Origin: Leucobacter chromiisoli
GTDB taxonomy: Bacteria > Actinomycetota > Actinomycetes > Actinomycetales > Microbacteriaceae
Reading direction: 5' to 3'
Assembly: GCF_016522505.1 (NCBI RefSeq)
Contig: NZ_JAEHOH010000001.1
Span: forward strand, 372,001-436,000
DNA length: 64,000 bases
In this document: positions 37,748 through 46,972 of the stretch, in pieces
Numbering within the stretch: position 1 is the first letter of the stretch
Layout of the letters: each line of letters begins with the position of its first letter
Translations under genes and position numbers: made by a program
The notes under the pieces: model-generated
What the model was told of the DNA's origin: nothing
The model's database searches: none
The model's input: only the letters and a program-made list of their open reading frames with translations

Positions 37748-38011
37748 TGCGCGGCGTCGGGACGAACCGTGGCGGAAGATCCTCCCTCGTCGTCGGCTGG
37801 TTGCTGATCGGCATGGGAGCGGCGGGCCTCTCGGTGTTCGGGCGACTGAAAGTCGTGCGGTCGAGGATGCTCCGGGCCGAAGAACGGAGGCGCGAACCGC
37901 CTGCGCTTCGAGTCCACTCGGGAGCCTGCTCCAGGAGTAGTATGGCCTCGCGCTCCATGCCTCGGCGAAGAGCGCGAGGCCCATCACGAATATGACGATA
38001 AGGATGTCTTC
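37748..38011. other. Leader region of the permease operon
   Basis: No convincing gene. It contains a TAGTAT hexamer (37938-37943) immediately followed by a perfect 11-bp inverted repeat (GGCCTCGCGCT at 37944-37954, complement at 37971-37981) with a 16-nt spacer, placed over the expected start of transcription. This could be an operator or a leader hairpin. AGGA lies 8 nt before the permease ATG. Confidence 0.45.
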
Positions 38012-39532
38012 ATGACGAAGAAGACCCTGGACAACGCCACCGACACCGGTCACATCCACGTCGGCAAGGGCCTCAGCGAGGGCGCCCTCGGGGTCGTGGG
38101 GTCGACCGTCATCGGTCTCGCGTCGACCGCGCCGCTCTACTCCCTCGCCGCGACGCTCGGCTACGTGATCATCGCGGTGGGCGCGCAGGCGCCCCTCGTG
38201 TTCGTGGTGGCCTGCATCCCGATGATCTTCGCGGCCTTCGCCTACCAGGAGCTCAACCGGGAGATGCCCGACTGCGGCACCACCTTCGTCTGGGGCGCGA
38301 AGGCCTTCGGGCCGGTGACCGGCTGGATCGGCGGCTGGGCGGTCGCCGTCTCGGCGATCATGGTGCTCGCCAACGTCGGCGAGATCACCGGCCAGTACTT
38401 CTGGCTGCTGCTCGGCAACGAGGAGTTCGCCGACGACAGGGTGATCGTCGTCGCGACCTCGGTGGTGTTCATGGCCATCATGACCTTCGTCAGCACCGTC
38501 GGCGTGCAGATCGGCGAGCGGCTGCAGATGGTGCTCATGACGATCCAGATCGTCGCCATGGCGCTGTTCGGCGGCCTGGCCCTCGTGAACGCGCTGAACG
38601 GATCCAACCCCGACTCGGTGGCCTTCGACTGGAGCTGGTTCAATCCCGCCGAGCTCACCTCGTGGTCGGGGTTCATGGAGGGCGTGCTGCTGGCGCTCTT
38701 CATCTACTGGGGCTGGGACACGTGCCTGGCGCTCAACGAGGAGACGAAGAACCCCCGCAAGACCCCCGGCCGGGCGGCGCTCTCGAGCATCGTGGTGCTC
38801 ATCATCCTCTACGTGGGCGTCTCGGTCGCCGTCATGATGTTCGCGGGCTTCGGCGAGACGGGCTACGGCCTCACCAACCCCGAGAACCTCGACGACGTGT
38901 TCTCGGTGCTCGGCGGCGTGCTCTTCGGCCCGTGGGGCTGGTTCCTGCTGCTCGGCGTGATGCTCTCGGCGGCGTCCTCGACCCAGACGACGATCCTGCC
39001 GACCGCCCGCGGCACCCTCTCCATGGCGGTGTACCGGGCCCTGCCCGCGAAGTTTGCCGAGCTGCACCCGAAGTTCAAGACCCCGTGGTTCTCCACGACC
39101 GTCATGGGCGTCGCCGCGATCGTCTACTACGTGGGCATGTCGATCCTCTCCGAGGACATGCTCGCCGACTCCCTCACCTCGATGGGCCTCGCCGTCGCCG
39201 TCTACTACGCGATCACCTCCTTCGCCTGCGTCTGGTACTTCCGCGACACCCTGCGCGAGAACGCCCGCAACCTGTGGATGCGCGGGATCCTCCCCGCCCT
39301 CGGCGGGCTGCTGCTGGCCTACGCCTGCGTGCAGTCGGCGATCGACATGTGGAGCACCGACTACAGCGAGACCGTGCTGCTCGGCGTGGGCGGCGCCTTC
39401 GTGATCGGCGTCGGCGCGATCCTCTTCGGATTCGTGCTGATGGGCATCTGGTGGCTCCGGCCGAACTCGCGGCCGTTCTTCCGCCGCGAGAGCCTCAACC
39501 GGGACACCCCGATCCTGGTGCCGGACGAGTGA
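38012..39532 (+). CDS. APC-family amino acid/amine permease
   Basis: A 506-residue transporter with about 12 hydrophobic helices. The first helix pair carries GALGVVGSTVIGLASTAPLYSLA, the APC substrate/Na-site region, and ELNREMPDCGTTFVWGAKAFGPVTGWIGGW is a classic APC helix 2-3 segment. It probably imports an amino acid or polyamine. The downstream amine oxidase overlaps its stop (GTGA), so import and oxidation of the same amine are likely linked. Confidence 0.9.
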   Translation: MTKKTLDNATDTGHIHVGKGLSEGALGVVGSTVIGLASTAPLYSLAATLGYVIIAVGAQAPLVFVVACIPMIFAAFAYQELNREMPDCGTTFVWGAKAFGPVTGWIGGWAVAVSAIMVLANVGEITGQYFWLLLGNEEFADDRVIVVATSVVFMAIMTFVSTVGVQIGERLQMVLMTIQIVAMALFGGLALVNALNGSNPDSVAFDWSWFNPAELTSWSGFMEGVLLALFIYWGWDTCLALNEETKNPRKTPGRAALSSIVVLIILYVGVSVAVMMFAGFGETGYGLTNPENLDDVFSVLGGVLFGPWGWFLLLGVMLSAASSTQTTILPTARGTLSMAVYRALPAKFAELHPKFKTPWFSTTVMGVAAIVYYVGMSILSEDMLADSLTSMGLAVAVYYAITSFACVWYFRDTLRENARNLWMRGILPALGGLLLAYACVQSAIDMWSTDYSETVLLGVGGAFVIGVGAILFGFVLMGIWWLRPNSRPFFRRESLNRDTPILVPDE

Positions 39533-41025
39533 CCGCCGCGTCTTCGGCGGGCGGTGCCAGCCCGTCCTCGACCCGGGGAGGCCCCGAGGCGGAACGGTTC
39601 GATGCGCTGGTGGTGGGCGCGGGCGTCTCCGGCCTCGCGGCGGCGCGACTCCTCGCGGGCGCCGGTCGACGCGTCGCGGTGCTCGAGGCGCGGGATCGCG
39701 CGGGCGGCCGCGTCCACACCGAGCGGGCGGGGGAGCGGGTCACCGACCTCGGGGCGTCCTGGATCCACGGGGTCGAGAACAGCACGCTCTTCGAGACGGT
39801 GAGCCGGCTCGGCATGCCGACGGTCGAGTTCACCGTCGGCAGCTACCAGGCCGGCGGCAGGCCCATCGCCTACTACGGGCCGGGCGGCGAGCGCCTGAGC
39901 GACGAGGAGGTCGGCGGCTTCGTCGCCGACGTGGCGGCGGTGGACGCGCGCCTCGCCGAGGTCATCGCCGGCGCCGAGCCGGGCAGCTCCTACGCGGAGG
40001 TCGCGGGCGCCGCGGTGGCGGACGTCGCCTCCGAGCACGGCTGGGACTCGGATCGCGCGGAGCGCGTCACCGAGTTCCTCCACCATCGCTCCGAGGAGCA
40101 GTACGGCGCCGATGCGACGCTCCTCGACGCGCACGGCCTCGACGACGACGCGATCGAGGGCGACGAGGTCGTGTTCCCGGAGGGGTACGGGCGGCTCGTG
40201 GATCGCCTCGCAGCGGGGCTCGACGTGAGACTCGAGCACGAGGTCACGAGCGTGCGCTGGACGGTCGACGGAGTCGTGGTCTCCGCCCTGCGACGGGCGC
40301 GGGGATCGGAGACGGAGGTCGAGCTCGCCGCGGCTCACGCGATCGTGACCGTGCCGATCGGCGTGCTGCGCGCGGGGTCGATCGAGTTCGATCCTCCGCT
40401 GCCCGAGCCGGTCGCCGGCGCCGTCGGACGCCTCGAGATGAACGCCTTCGAGAAGGTGTTCCTGCGCTTCCCCGAGCGATTCTGGCCCGAGGGGGTCTAC
40501 GCGATCCGGCGCCAGGGACCCGAGGCGGAGTGGTGGCACTCCTGGTACGACCTCACCGCCCTGCACGGGGAGCCCGCGCTGCTAGCCTTCGCGGCCGGCG
40601 CCTGCGCCGAGCAGATCCGCGACTGGCCCGAGGCGCGGGTCGTGGCCTCGGTGATGGACGGCTTGCGCGGCATCTACGGCCACGGGATCCCCGATCCCGT
40701 GGACGTCCGGATCACGCACTGGCAGGACGACCCGTACGCCCGCGGCGCCTACGCCTATATGATGCTTGGATCCCGCCCGGAGGACCACGACCTCATCGCC
40801 ACTCCGGTGGCGGGGGTGCTGCACCTGGCGGGCGAGGCGACCTGGACCGAGGATCCGGCGACCGTCACCGCCGCCCTCCTCTCGGGGCACCGGGCCGCCG
40901 AGCGCATCCTCGGGTGCGAGGTGCCCTACTCGGCGCTGCTCGGCGGAGTCGGCGAGGTCGGCGGAGTCGGCGAGGTCGGCGGCGCCGACGAGGTCGGCCG
41001 GTCGGGCGGCGCCGCCGGGGTCTGA
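39529..41025 (+). CDS. Flavin monoamine oxidase
   Basis: A 498-residue FAD amine oxidase: dinucleotide-binding VVGAGVSGLAAARLLAGAG, then EARDRAGGRVHTE, LGASWIHG, and the C-terminal LAGEATWTEDPATVTAALLSGHRAAERIL. It resembles spermine/polyamine oxidases and plant-type PAO, producing an aldehyde, hydrogen peroxide and an amine. The start at GTG 39529 overlaps the permease stop by 4 nt. The last ~35 residues are a Gly/Val/Glu repeat (GVGEVGGVGEVGG) that lies antisense to the end of the DUF4349 gene. Confidence 0.9.
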   Translation: MTAASSAGGASPSSTRGGPEAERFDALVVGAGVSGLAAARLLAGAGRRVAVLEARDRAGGRVHTERAGERVTDLGASWIHGVENSTLFETVSRLGMPTVEFTVGSYQAGGRPIAYYGPGGERLSDEEVGGFVADVAAVDARLAEVIAGAEPGSSYAEVAGAAVADVASEHGWDSDRAERVTEFLHHRSEEQYGADATLLDAHGLDDDAIEGDEVVFPEGYGRLVDRLAAGLDVRLEHEVTSVRWTVDGVVVSALRRARGSETEVELAAAHAIVTVPIGVLRAGSIEFDPPLPEPVAGAVGRLEMNAFEKVFLRFPERFWPEGVYAIRRQGPEAEWWHSWYDLTALHGEPALLAFAAGACAEQIRDWPEARVVASVMDGLRGIYGHGIPDPVDVRITHWQDDPYARGAYAYMMLGSRPEDHDLIATPVAGVLHLAGEATWTEDPATVTAALLSGHRAAERILGCEVPYSALLGGVGEVGGVGEVGGADEVGRSGGAAGV

Positions 41026-41891
41026 CCGCTGCCCGGTCGCCTCCGGCGCCTGCGGCGCACGGCGCGGACCACGAGGAGCGCGACCAGCGCGACGGCCGCG
41101 GCGAGCACGAGCCACGGGAGCAGGATGCCGAGTGCGACGAGCGCTCCCGCTCCGGCCGCGGCGAGCGAGTCGACCCCGGCGACCAGCCCCTCCCAGAAGT
41201 TCTCCGGCCCGCCGCCCGGCAGCGCGCTCCGGGTGCGGAGGTCGACCGAGACCGTCGCCTCGTCGATCTGCCCCTCCAGCGACTCCAGTTGGGCGCGGAG
41301 CCCGTCGAGCTCCTGCTGCCGCTGCGACAGCGCGGCCTCCGCTTCGAGGAGCTCGCCCGTCGACGCGGCGCCCGCCATCAGCTCGGTGAGGCGGTCGACG
41401 GACTCGGCCAGCGCCTCGACCCGGGCCTGCAGGTCGACGTGCTCGGTGGTCACGTCGGCCGCGGAGCGGCTCTGGGAGAGCACCGTCCCGACGCCGTCGA
41501 GCGCGTCGAACGCCTCGTCGAGCCGATCGGCCGGCACGCGCACGACGAGGGCGGCGCCGGCCGGAGAGTCGCCGCTCGAGCCGCGCACGGTGAGGGACTC
41601 CACCGAGCCGCCGAGATCGGCGGCGATCTCGGTCACCTCGTCGGCGGCGCCCTCGGGATCGGAGACCTCGATCGAGATGTCGCCGGTGCGGATCACGGAG
41701 CGCTGAGCGCCCTCGTCGCCCGCCTGAGCCTCCGAGGCCTCCCCGGGGACCGCGCCGTCCTGCGCGGCGGACGGCGGGCCCGCATCCAGGGTGGGGGCGC
41801 CGCGGTCGACGGAGCCGCTGGGCGAGCACGCCGACAGCGGGGCGAGGAGCAGCAGCGCTGCGAGCAGCAGGGGCGTCGTGCGGCGGTTCAT
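40926..41891 (-). CDS. DUF4349 lipoprotein
   Basis: A 321-residue membrane-anchored protein. The signal peptide ends in a lipobox (LSAC), then a linker, then the DUF4349 domain (VIRTGDISIEVSDPEGAADEVTEIAADLGG ... RVPADRLDEAFDAL) with a coiled coil (about 140-205), a C-terminal membrane segment (about 235-265), an Arg-rich stop and a Pro/Thr/Ser tail. The ATG at 41891 lies 6 nt after TATGGT (leaderless); the GTG 6 nt upstream would fall inside the promoter. The 3' end overlaps the amine oxidase gene by 100 nt. Function unknown. Confidence 0.85.
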   Translation of the reverse strand: MNRRTTPLLLAALLLLAPLSACSPSGSVDRGAPTLDAGPPSAAQDGAVPGEASEAQAGDEGAQRSVIRTGDISIEVSDPEGAADEVTEIAADLGGSVESLTVRGSSGDSPAGAALVVRVPADRLDEAFDALDGVGTVLSQSRSAADVTTEHVDLQARVEALAESVDRLTELMAGAASTGELLEAEAALSQRQQELDGLRAQLESLEGQIDEATVSVDLRTRSALPGGGPENFWEGLVAGVDSLAAAGAGALVALGILLPWLVLAAAVALVALLVVRAVRRRRRRRPGSGQTPAAPPDRPTSSAPPTSPTPPTSPTPPSSAE

Positions 41892-42075
41892 GCTCACACC
41901 ATAGGCGCGGCGGCTGATGAACGGCGGCCCGGATCCTGCTCCCCGGTCGGCTGTAGCGGGATCGTTACGGGACAGGTTCGAGGGCCTGAGTCCATGGTCG
42001 CTCCGAGGAGCCCGTTCGGCCGGTGGGACCTGTCCACCCTCGCCGTGCCTCGTTGCGCGAGTTCGGCGGCAGTCG

Positions 42076-42096
42076 TTAAGGTTTACCTAACCTTAA
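42076..42096 (+). promoter_or_regulatory. DtxR/IdeR-type iron box upstream of the siderophore operon
   Basis: A perfect palindrome with arms TTAAGGTT and AACCTTAA around a 5-nt centre, containing TTTACCTAACC. It matches the actinobacterial iron-box pattern (TTAGGTTAGSCTAACCTAA type) and lies 22 nt before the first gene. Confidence 0.8.
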
Positions 42097-42117
42097 TCAG
42101 ATGATGAGAAAGTTGCT

Positions 42118-43863
42118 ATGGCGCACCGAGATTTCGTGACCCACCCGCTCGTACTGCGACGCCTCGAGGTGATCCGCGTGCGAGACGTGACGCCGCGGAT
42201 GCGCCGCGTCACGCTCGGCGGGCCGCAGCTGTTCGCGTTCGAGCGCGACGGTCTCAGCCTCGGCCCGTTCCACGCGCCCGGCTTCGACGACCACGTCAAG
42301 GCGATCTTCGCCGCGCCCGACGAGCTCGAGCGCGCGCTGCCCGTGCAGCTCGCAGAGGGCATCGAGTGGCGGGACGCCCCCGCGCGCATCTCCCGCGACT
42401 ACACGCCCAGGCGGGTGGATCTCGCCGCGGGCGAGGTCGATCTCGACTTCGTGCTGCACGGGGACGGGCCGGCGTCGAACTGGGCGCGCGAGGCCCGCCC
42501 GGGCGACGACCTGTGGATCGTGGGGCCCAAGTCGTCGATCGTCTTGCCCGATCGACCGGACTGGGTCGCCCTGATCGGCGACGAGACCGCGTTGCCGGCG
42601 ATCGGCCGCTTCCTCGACGAGCGCCCTCTCGACGCTCCGGCGCGCATCGTGGTGACGATCAGCGATCCGACCTCCCGTCAGGAGCTCTCGACCCGGCCCG
42701 ATGACACCGTCGAGTGGGTCGTCGCCGCGCCCACCGACCGCGCCGCGTTGGAGAGAGCCGTGCGGGCCGCGCTTCCCGAGGCGGGCGAGGGCTTCGTCTG
42801 GGCCTCGGGAGAGAGCCGGACGCTTCTGCCGCTGCGGCGGTACCTGGGGCGCGAGCGGCGGATCCCGAAGAACCGCATGTGCGTCACCGGTTACTGGCAC
42901 GCCGACGACGAGCTGGCGCCGGCCCACCCGGAGGTCCCGTCGCCGGTGGCCTGGCTCACGGTGCGAGCGGCGGTCGGCGGCGGTGTGCTCGACGAGCTCG
43001 CGGACCGTCCCGGGGCCCTGGCGCGAGAGCTGGCGGAGCGGTGCGGGATCGCCGCCGCCGCGCTCGCGGCGATGCTGCCGGTGCTCGTGCACCACGGGAT
43101 GGTCTCGGTGGCGGAGGAGGGCGGCGCGCTCGCCCTCGGGCCCGCGGGCGAGGCGCTGCTCGCCTCCGATCATGGCCGCGAGGAATTCGACGGGCACGAC
43201 GGCGACATCGCCCACGCCCTCGCGGCGCTCCCGGAGGCGCTCGCCGCCGGCGGCACGGCGTGGGAGCGCGCGCACGGGGAGACCTTCGCCGATCGGCTGC
43301 GGTCCGATGCGGCGCTGTTCGAGGAGCAGTGCGAGGAGGCCGCCATGCTGCGCTTCTTCGCGCTCGCGCTGTTCCGCGACTCGATCTGGGAAGGGGTGCG
43401 CCGCGCCCTGCTGCTCGGCCCCGGCGCGGCGGAGATCGCGGACCTCGCACGCGAGGCCGGTCTCGCGGCCGAGCTCGCCGTGGGAGGCGACGGCGTGCAG
43501 GCCGGCGTGCTCGCCGGACTGACGGAGCACGCGTCGAGCGATGACGGCGCGGACGTCGACGTCGTCGTGCTCGCCCTGGCGCTGAAGCATCGCACCGACG
43601 CGGAGGCCCGGGATCTCCTCGCCTCGCTGCGGGCGCGGGCCGGAGGGCTCGTGGTCGTGGATCCCGCGCGGCCGGATTCCCTGGACCCGCACGCGCACGA
43701 GGCCCATGCTCTGGCGCTGGCCGTGAACGGGGCGGGCATGCGGAGCTCGGAAGCGCTCGCCGCTCTCGGCCGCGAGAGCGGATGGAGGCTCGAGCGCTCC
43801 GTACCGCTCGGGTGGGGCGTCGAGGCGACGGTGTTCGAGCCGATCCATCCTGCGAACCGGTGA
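42118..43863 (+). CDS. Siderophore-interacting protein with extra C-terminal half
   Basis: A 581-residue protein. Residues 1-265 are a complete SIP/ViuB-type ferric-siderophore reductase: FAD domain (RMRRVTLGG, SRDYTPRR, DFVLHGDGPASNWA), then a NAD(P)-like domain (ALIGDETALPAIGRFLDE ... WASGESRTLLPLRRYL ... GYWHADDE). It would release iron by reduction. Residues about 275-350 look like a winged-helix dimerisation domain of class I methyltransferases, and about 380-575 resemble a degenerate methyltransferase core, without a clear SAM-binding DxGxGxG motif. The iron box upstream indicates repression under iron sufficiency. It probably starts the operon with the importer. Confidence 0.85.
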   Translation: MAHRDFVTHPLVLRRLEVIRVRDVTPRMRRVTLGGPQLFAFERDGLSLGPFHAPGFDDHVKAIFAAPDELERALPVQLAEGIEWRDAPARISRDYTPRRVDLAAGEVDLDFVLHGDGPASNWAREARPGDDLWIVGPKSSIVLPDRPDWVALIGDETALPAIGRFLDERPLDAPARIVVTISDPTSRQELSTRPDDTVEWVVAAPTDRAALERAVRAALPEAGEGFVWASGESRTLLPLRRYLGRERRIPKNRMCVTGYWHADDELAPAHPEVPSPVAWLTVRAAVGGGVLDELADRPGALARELAERCGIAAAALAAMLPVLVHHGMVSVAEEGGALALGPAGEALLASDHGREEFDGHDGDIAHALAALPEALAAGGTAWERAHGETFADRLRSDAALFEEQCEEAAMLRFFALALFRDSIWEGVRRALLLGPGAAEIADLAREAGLAAELAVGGDGVQAGVLAGLTEHASSDDGADVDVVVLALALKHRTDAEARDLLASLRARAGGLVVVDPARPDSLDPHAHEAHALALAVNGAGMRSSEALAALGRESGWRLERSVPLGWGVEATVFEPIHPANR

Positions 43864-43887
43864 TTTGCGAGATCATCAGATGTATGT

Positions 43888-43910
43888 AAGGGTTGGCTTG
43901 CCTAACCCTT
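43888..43910 (+). promoter_or_regulatory. Second DtxR-type iron box
   Basis: Arms AAGGGTT and AACCCTT flank a 9-nt centre containing GGCTTGCCT, between the SIP gene and the binding-protein gene and 14 nt before the latter's GTG. It indicates an additional iron-controlled promoter inside the operon. Confidence 0.7.
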
Positions 43911-43924
43911 CTGAAAGGACTCTC

Positions 43925-44920
43925 GTGAAGACTTCGCTTCGCACGCTGACCGCCGCGGCGGTCGTGGCCCTCGTGGCATTGACCGGCTGCTCGTCGGCCC
44001 CCGCCTCCGACACCGACGACGCCGCGGCGAGCGGCTCGGAGGGCGGCTGGCCGCGGACGATCGCTCACGACGCCGGCGAGACGGACATCCCCGAGGAGCC
44101 CCTCACCGTGGTCTCGACGAGCGTCACCCTCACGGGGTCGCTCCTCGCGATCGACGCCCCGCTCACCGCCACGGCCGCCGCCGGCGTCACTCCGCTGACC
44201 GACGACAACGGCTTCTTCCTGCAGTGGGCCGAGGTCGCCGAGGAGCGCGGCGTCGAGACCCTGTACCCGGATCTCGAGCTCGACCTCGAGGCGATCGAGC
44301 TGGCCGAACCCGACCTCATCATCGGCTCGACCATCGGCGCCGACACCACGCTCGAGGCGTACGACCAGCTGAGCGAGATCGCCCCGACCGTGATGATCGA
44401 CTACGGCACGCACGACTGGCGGGAGATCATGGGCCAGCTGGGCGAGGCCACCGGCCGCGAGGCCGAGGCCGAGGAGGCGCTGGCCGAGTTCGACGAGTGG
44501 GTCGCCGGCGAGGCGGAGAAGATCACGCCCGTCGACGGGCCGGTCGCGGCGCTCTCCTACAACGGCGCCGACCCCTCCATGGTCTTCACCGAGAACAGCT
44601 CGCAGGCCGAGATCCTGCAGGCGCTCGGCTTCGACTATCAGGAGCCGGCGGAGGAGCTCGTCGCGCAGCAGCGCTCCGACGCGCTCGGCATCACCCCCGA
44701 GAACCTGCCGGCCGCGCTCGGCGACATGAGCGCGCTGTTCATGGTGAGCATCGAGCGCGACGGCGTCGAGGGCGTCAAGAGCGACCCGCTGCTCCAGAAC
44801 GCGCAGGCGGTCGCCGACGACACCGTCGTCTCGATCGGATCCACCTCGTTCCGCATCGACCCCTACAGCGCGCGCCTGATGGTCGAAGCGGTCGTGGAGG
44901 CCTTCGGCTCCCAGCAGTGA
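43925..44920 (+). CDS. Iron-siderophore ABC transporter binding lipoprotein
   Basis: A 331-residue FecB/FepB-type binding protein. Signal peptide with lipobox LTGC (Cys22), then typical segments: TIAHDAGETDIPEEPLTVVSTSVTLTGSLLAID, LEAIELAEPDLIIGS, IAPTVMIDYG. The GTG start at 43925 follows AAAGGA with 7-nt spacing. It delivers a ferric siderophore to the permease encoded downstream. The esterase in the same operon suggests a catecholate/tri-ester ligand, and that is inference. Confidence 0.92.
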   Translation: MKTSLRTLTAAAVVALVALTGCSSAPASDTDDAAASGSEGGWPRTIAHDAGETDIPEEPLTVVSTSVTLTGSLLAIDAPLTATAAAGVTPLTDDNGFFLQWAEVAEERGVETLYPDLELDLEAIELAEPDLIIGSTIGADTTLEAYDQLSEIAPTVMIDYGTHDWREIMGQLGEATGREAEAEEALAEFDEWVAGEAEKITPVDGPVAALSYNGADPSMVFTENSSQAEILQALGFDYQEPAEELVAQQRSDALGITPENLPAALGDMSALFMVSIERDGVEGVKSDPLLQNAQAVADDTVVSIGSTSFRIDPYSARLMVEAVVEAFGSQQ

Positions 44921-45921
44921 GCTCCGGAACCCGATTCGTCACGGTCGCGACCGCGAGCCTCGTCGTGCTCGCGGTCGCGACCGTCCTGAGCCTGGGCCTG
45001 GGCTCCCACCCGGTCGCCCCGGGCGCCGTCGTCGACGCGCTGCTGCGCTTCGATCCGTCTGACGACGATCACCTGATCGTCGTCAGCTCGCGCCTGCCCC
45101 GGGCCGCGCTGTGCATCGTCGTGGGGGTCGGCCTCTCGGTCGCCGGGGCGGTCATGCAGTCGCTGACGCGCAACCCGCTCGCCGAGCCGGGCCTGCTCGG
45201 CCTCAACGCCGGCGCCTCGCTCGCGGTGGTCGTCGGCATCGTCTTCTTCGGGGTGACCGACCTCGTCGGCTATCTCGGCTTCGCCTTCCTCGGGGCCGCG
45301 CTCGCGGCCGTCGCCGTCTACGCGCTCGGCACCGCCCACCGCTCGGGCGCCACCCCCGCCCGCATGGCGCTCGCGGGCGCCGCCATCGCCATGTTCCTGA
45401 GCGCGATCACCACGGCCGTGCTGCTGAGCCGCGAGTCCGCCTACGACCAGTTCCGCTTCTGGGCCGTCGGCACCCTGCAGGGGCGCGGCCTCGAGGTGAC
45501 GGCCACGGTGCTGCCCTTCATCGCGGTCGGCGCCGTCGGGGCGCTGCTGCTCGCCCGCCCGCTGAACGCGCTCGCGCTCGGCGACGACAGCGCGCGCTCG
45601 CTCGGCGTGTCGGCGCCGCTGTCCCGGGGCGGCGGCGGCCTCGTGGTCGTGCTGCTCGCCGGCGCCGCCACGGCCGCCGCCGGCCCCATCGGCTTCATCG
45701 GCCTCGTCGCACCGCACGTCGTGAGGATGCTCGTGGGATCCGACCACCGCTTCCTCATCCCAGCGACGCTCGTGGTGGGACCGGCGACGCTCATGGTCGC
45801 CGACGTGCTCGGCCGGGTGGTCATCGCCCCCGGTGAGATCCCGACGGCGGTCGCGGCGGCCATCATCGGCGGTCCGGTGTTCGTCGCCCTCGTCCGCAGC
45901 AGGAGGAAGATCGCAGGATGA
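44917..45921 (+). CDS. Iron-siderophore ABC permease (FecC type)
   Basis: A 334-residue FecCD-family permease with about 9-10 helices: RLPRAALCIVVGVGLSVAGAVMQSLTRNPLAEPGLLGLNAGAS is the family hallmark, and GFIGLVAPHVVRMLVGSDHR lies near the coupling region. The GTG start overlaps the stop of the binding-protein gene (GTGA), and its end overlaps the next permease. It forms the pore with the second permease. Confidence 0.93.
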   Translation: MSSGTRFVTVATASLVVLAVATVLSLGLGSHPVAPGAVVDALLRFDPSDDDHLIVVSSRLPRAALCIVVGVGLSVAGAVMQSLTRNPLAEPGLLGLNAGASLAVVVGIVFFGVTDLVGYLGFAFLGAALAAVAVYALGTAHRSGATPARMALAGAAIAMFLSAITTAVLLSRESAYDQFRFWAVGTLQGRGLEVTATVLPFIAVGAVGALLLARPLNALALGDDSARSLGVSAPLSRGGGGLVVVLLAGAATAAAGPIGFIGLVAPHVVRMLVGSDHRFLIPATLVVGPATLMVADVLGRVVIAPGEIPTAVAAAIIGGPVFVALVRSRRKIAG

Positions 45922-46961
45922 CCGCCTCTCCGCCCCCCATCGTCCGCGGCCGCCCGCTGCGGATCGGCCCCTGCAGCGCGCGCATCGACACGAGGATCGC
46001 CGGGCTCGCCCTCGTCCTCCTGATCATCCTCCTCGCGATCGGGGCGATCAGCCTCGTCCTCGGCTCCGTCACCCTCGGCCCGCTCGAGGTCATGCAGGCG
46101 CTGTTCGGGATCGGCGAGGAGCGCAGCGTGCGGACCGTGCAGGGCCGCCGCCTGCCGCGCCTCCTCTGCGCGCTGCTCGTCGGCGCCGCCCTCGGCGTCG
46201 CGGGCTGCGTCTTCCAGAGCCTCTCCCGCAACGCCCTCGGGTCGCCCGACATCATCGGCTTCACGTCGGGCGCCGCGACGGGCGCCGTCGCCCAGATCAC
46301 GATCTTCGGCGGGGGCGTGCTCGAGACCGCGCTCGCGGCGGTGGTGGGCGGCCTGGTCACGGCGTTCGCGGTGTACCTGCTCGCCCGGAAGGATCGCGTC
46401 ACCGGCGGGATCCGCCTCGTGCTCGTCGGCATCGGCATCGGCGCGATCATGGCCGCGGTCACCGATCTGCTGCTCGTGCGCGCGGGCGTCGCGCAGGCCT
46501 CGGCCGCCCAGGTCTGGCAGTCGGGCTCCCTGACCGGGCGCGGCTGGCCCCACGTGTGGAGCCTCGTCGCGGCCCTCGCCGTGCTGCTCCCGCTCGTCCT
46601 CGCGCTCGTGCGAGCGCTGCGCATGATCGAGATGGGCGACGACGTCGCCGCGGGGCTCGGGATCGCCGTCGAGCGCATCCGCTTCAGCGTGCTCGTCGTG
46701 GGGGTCCTGCTCACGGCGGTCGCCACAGCCGTGGCCGGCCCGATCGCGTTCGTCGCGCTCGCGGCGCCGCAGATCGTCGTCCGGGTGGCCCGGCGGGGAA
46801 GCGTGCTCGTGGTCCTCTCCGCGCTCATGGGCGCCATCCTGCTCGCCCTGGCCGACATCGTCTCCCAGCACATCGAGATCGGCCTGCGCCTGCCCATCGG
46901 CATCGTCACATCCATCATCGGCGGGCTGTACCTCATCTGGCTGCTCGCCCGCCGCGTCTGA
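45918..46961 (+). CDS. Iron-siderophore ABC permease (FecD type)
   Basis: A 347-residue FecCD-family permease: RRLPRLLCALLVGAALGVAGCVFQSLSRNALGSPDIIGFTSGA, then GPIAFVALAAPQIVVRVARRG and a C-terminal IGIVTSIIGGLYLIWLL. ATGA overlap with the first permease. It pairs with that protein as a heterodimer. Confidence 0.93.
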   Translation: MTASPPPIVRGRPLRIGPCSARIDTRIAGLALVLLIILLAIGAISLVLGSVTLGPLEVMQALFGIGEERSVRTVQGRRLPRLLCALLVGAALGVAGCVFQSLSRNALGSPDIIGFTSGAATGAVAQITIFGGGVLETALAAVVGGLVTAFAVYLLARKDRVTGGIRLVLVGIGIGAIMAAVTDLLLVRAGVAQASAAQVWQSGSLTGRGWPHVWSLVAALAVLLPLVLALVRALRMIEMGDDVAAGLGIAVERIRFSVLVVGVLLTAVATAVAGPIAFVALAAPQIVVRVARRGSVLVVLSALMGAILLALADIVSQHIEIGLRLPIGIVTSIIGGLYLIWLLARRV

Positions 46962-46972
46962 ACCCGCCCGCC

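Noticed and set aside
37747-37995. An 82-codon frame between the tRNA terminator and the permease
   Set aside because: No ribosome site, Arg/Ser-rich composition, and it overlaps the promoter hexamer and palindrome of the permease operon.
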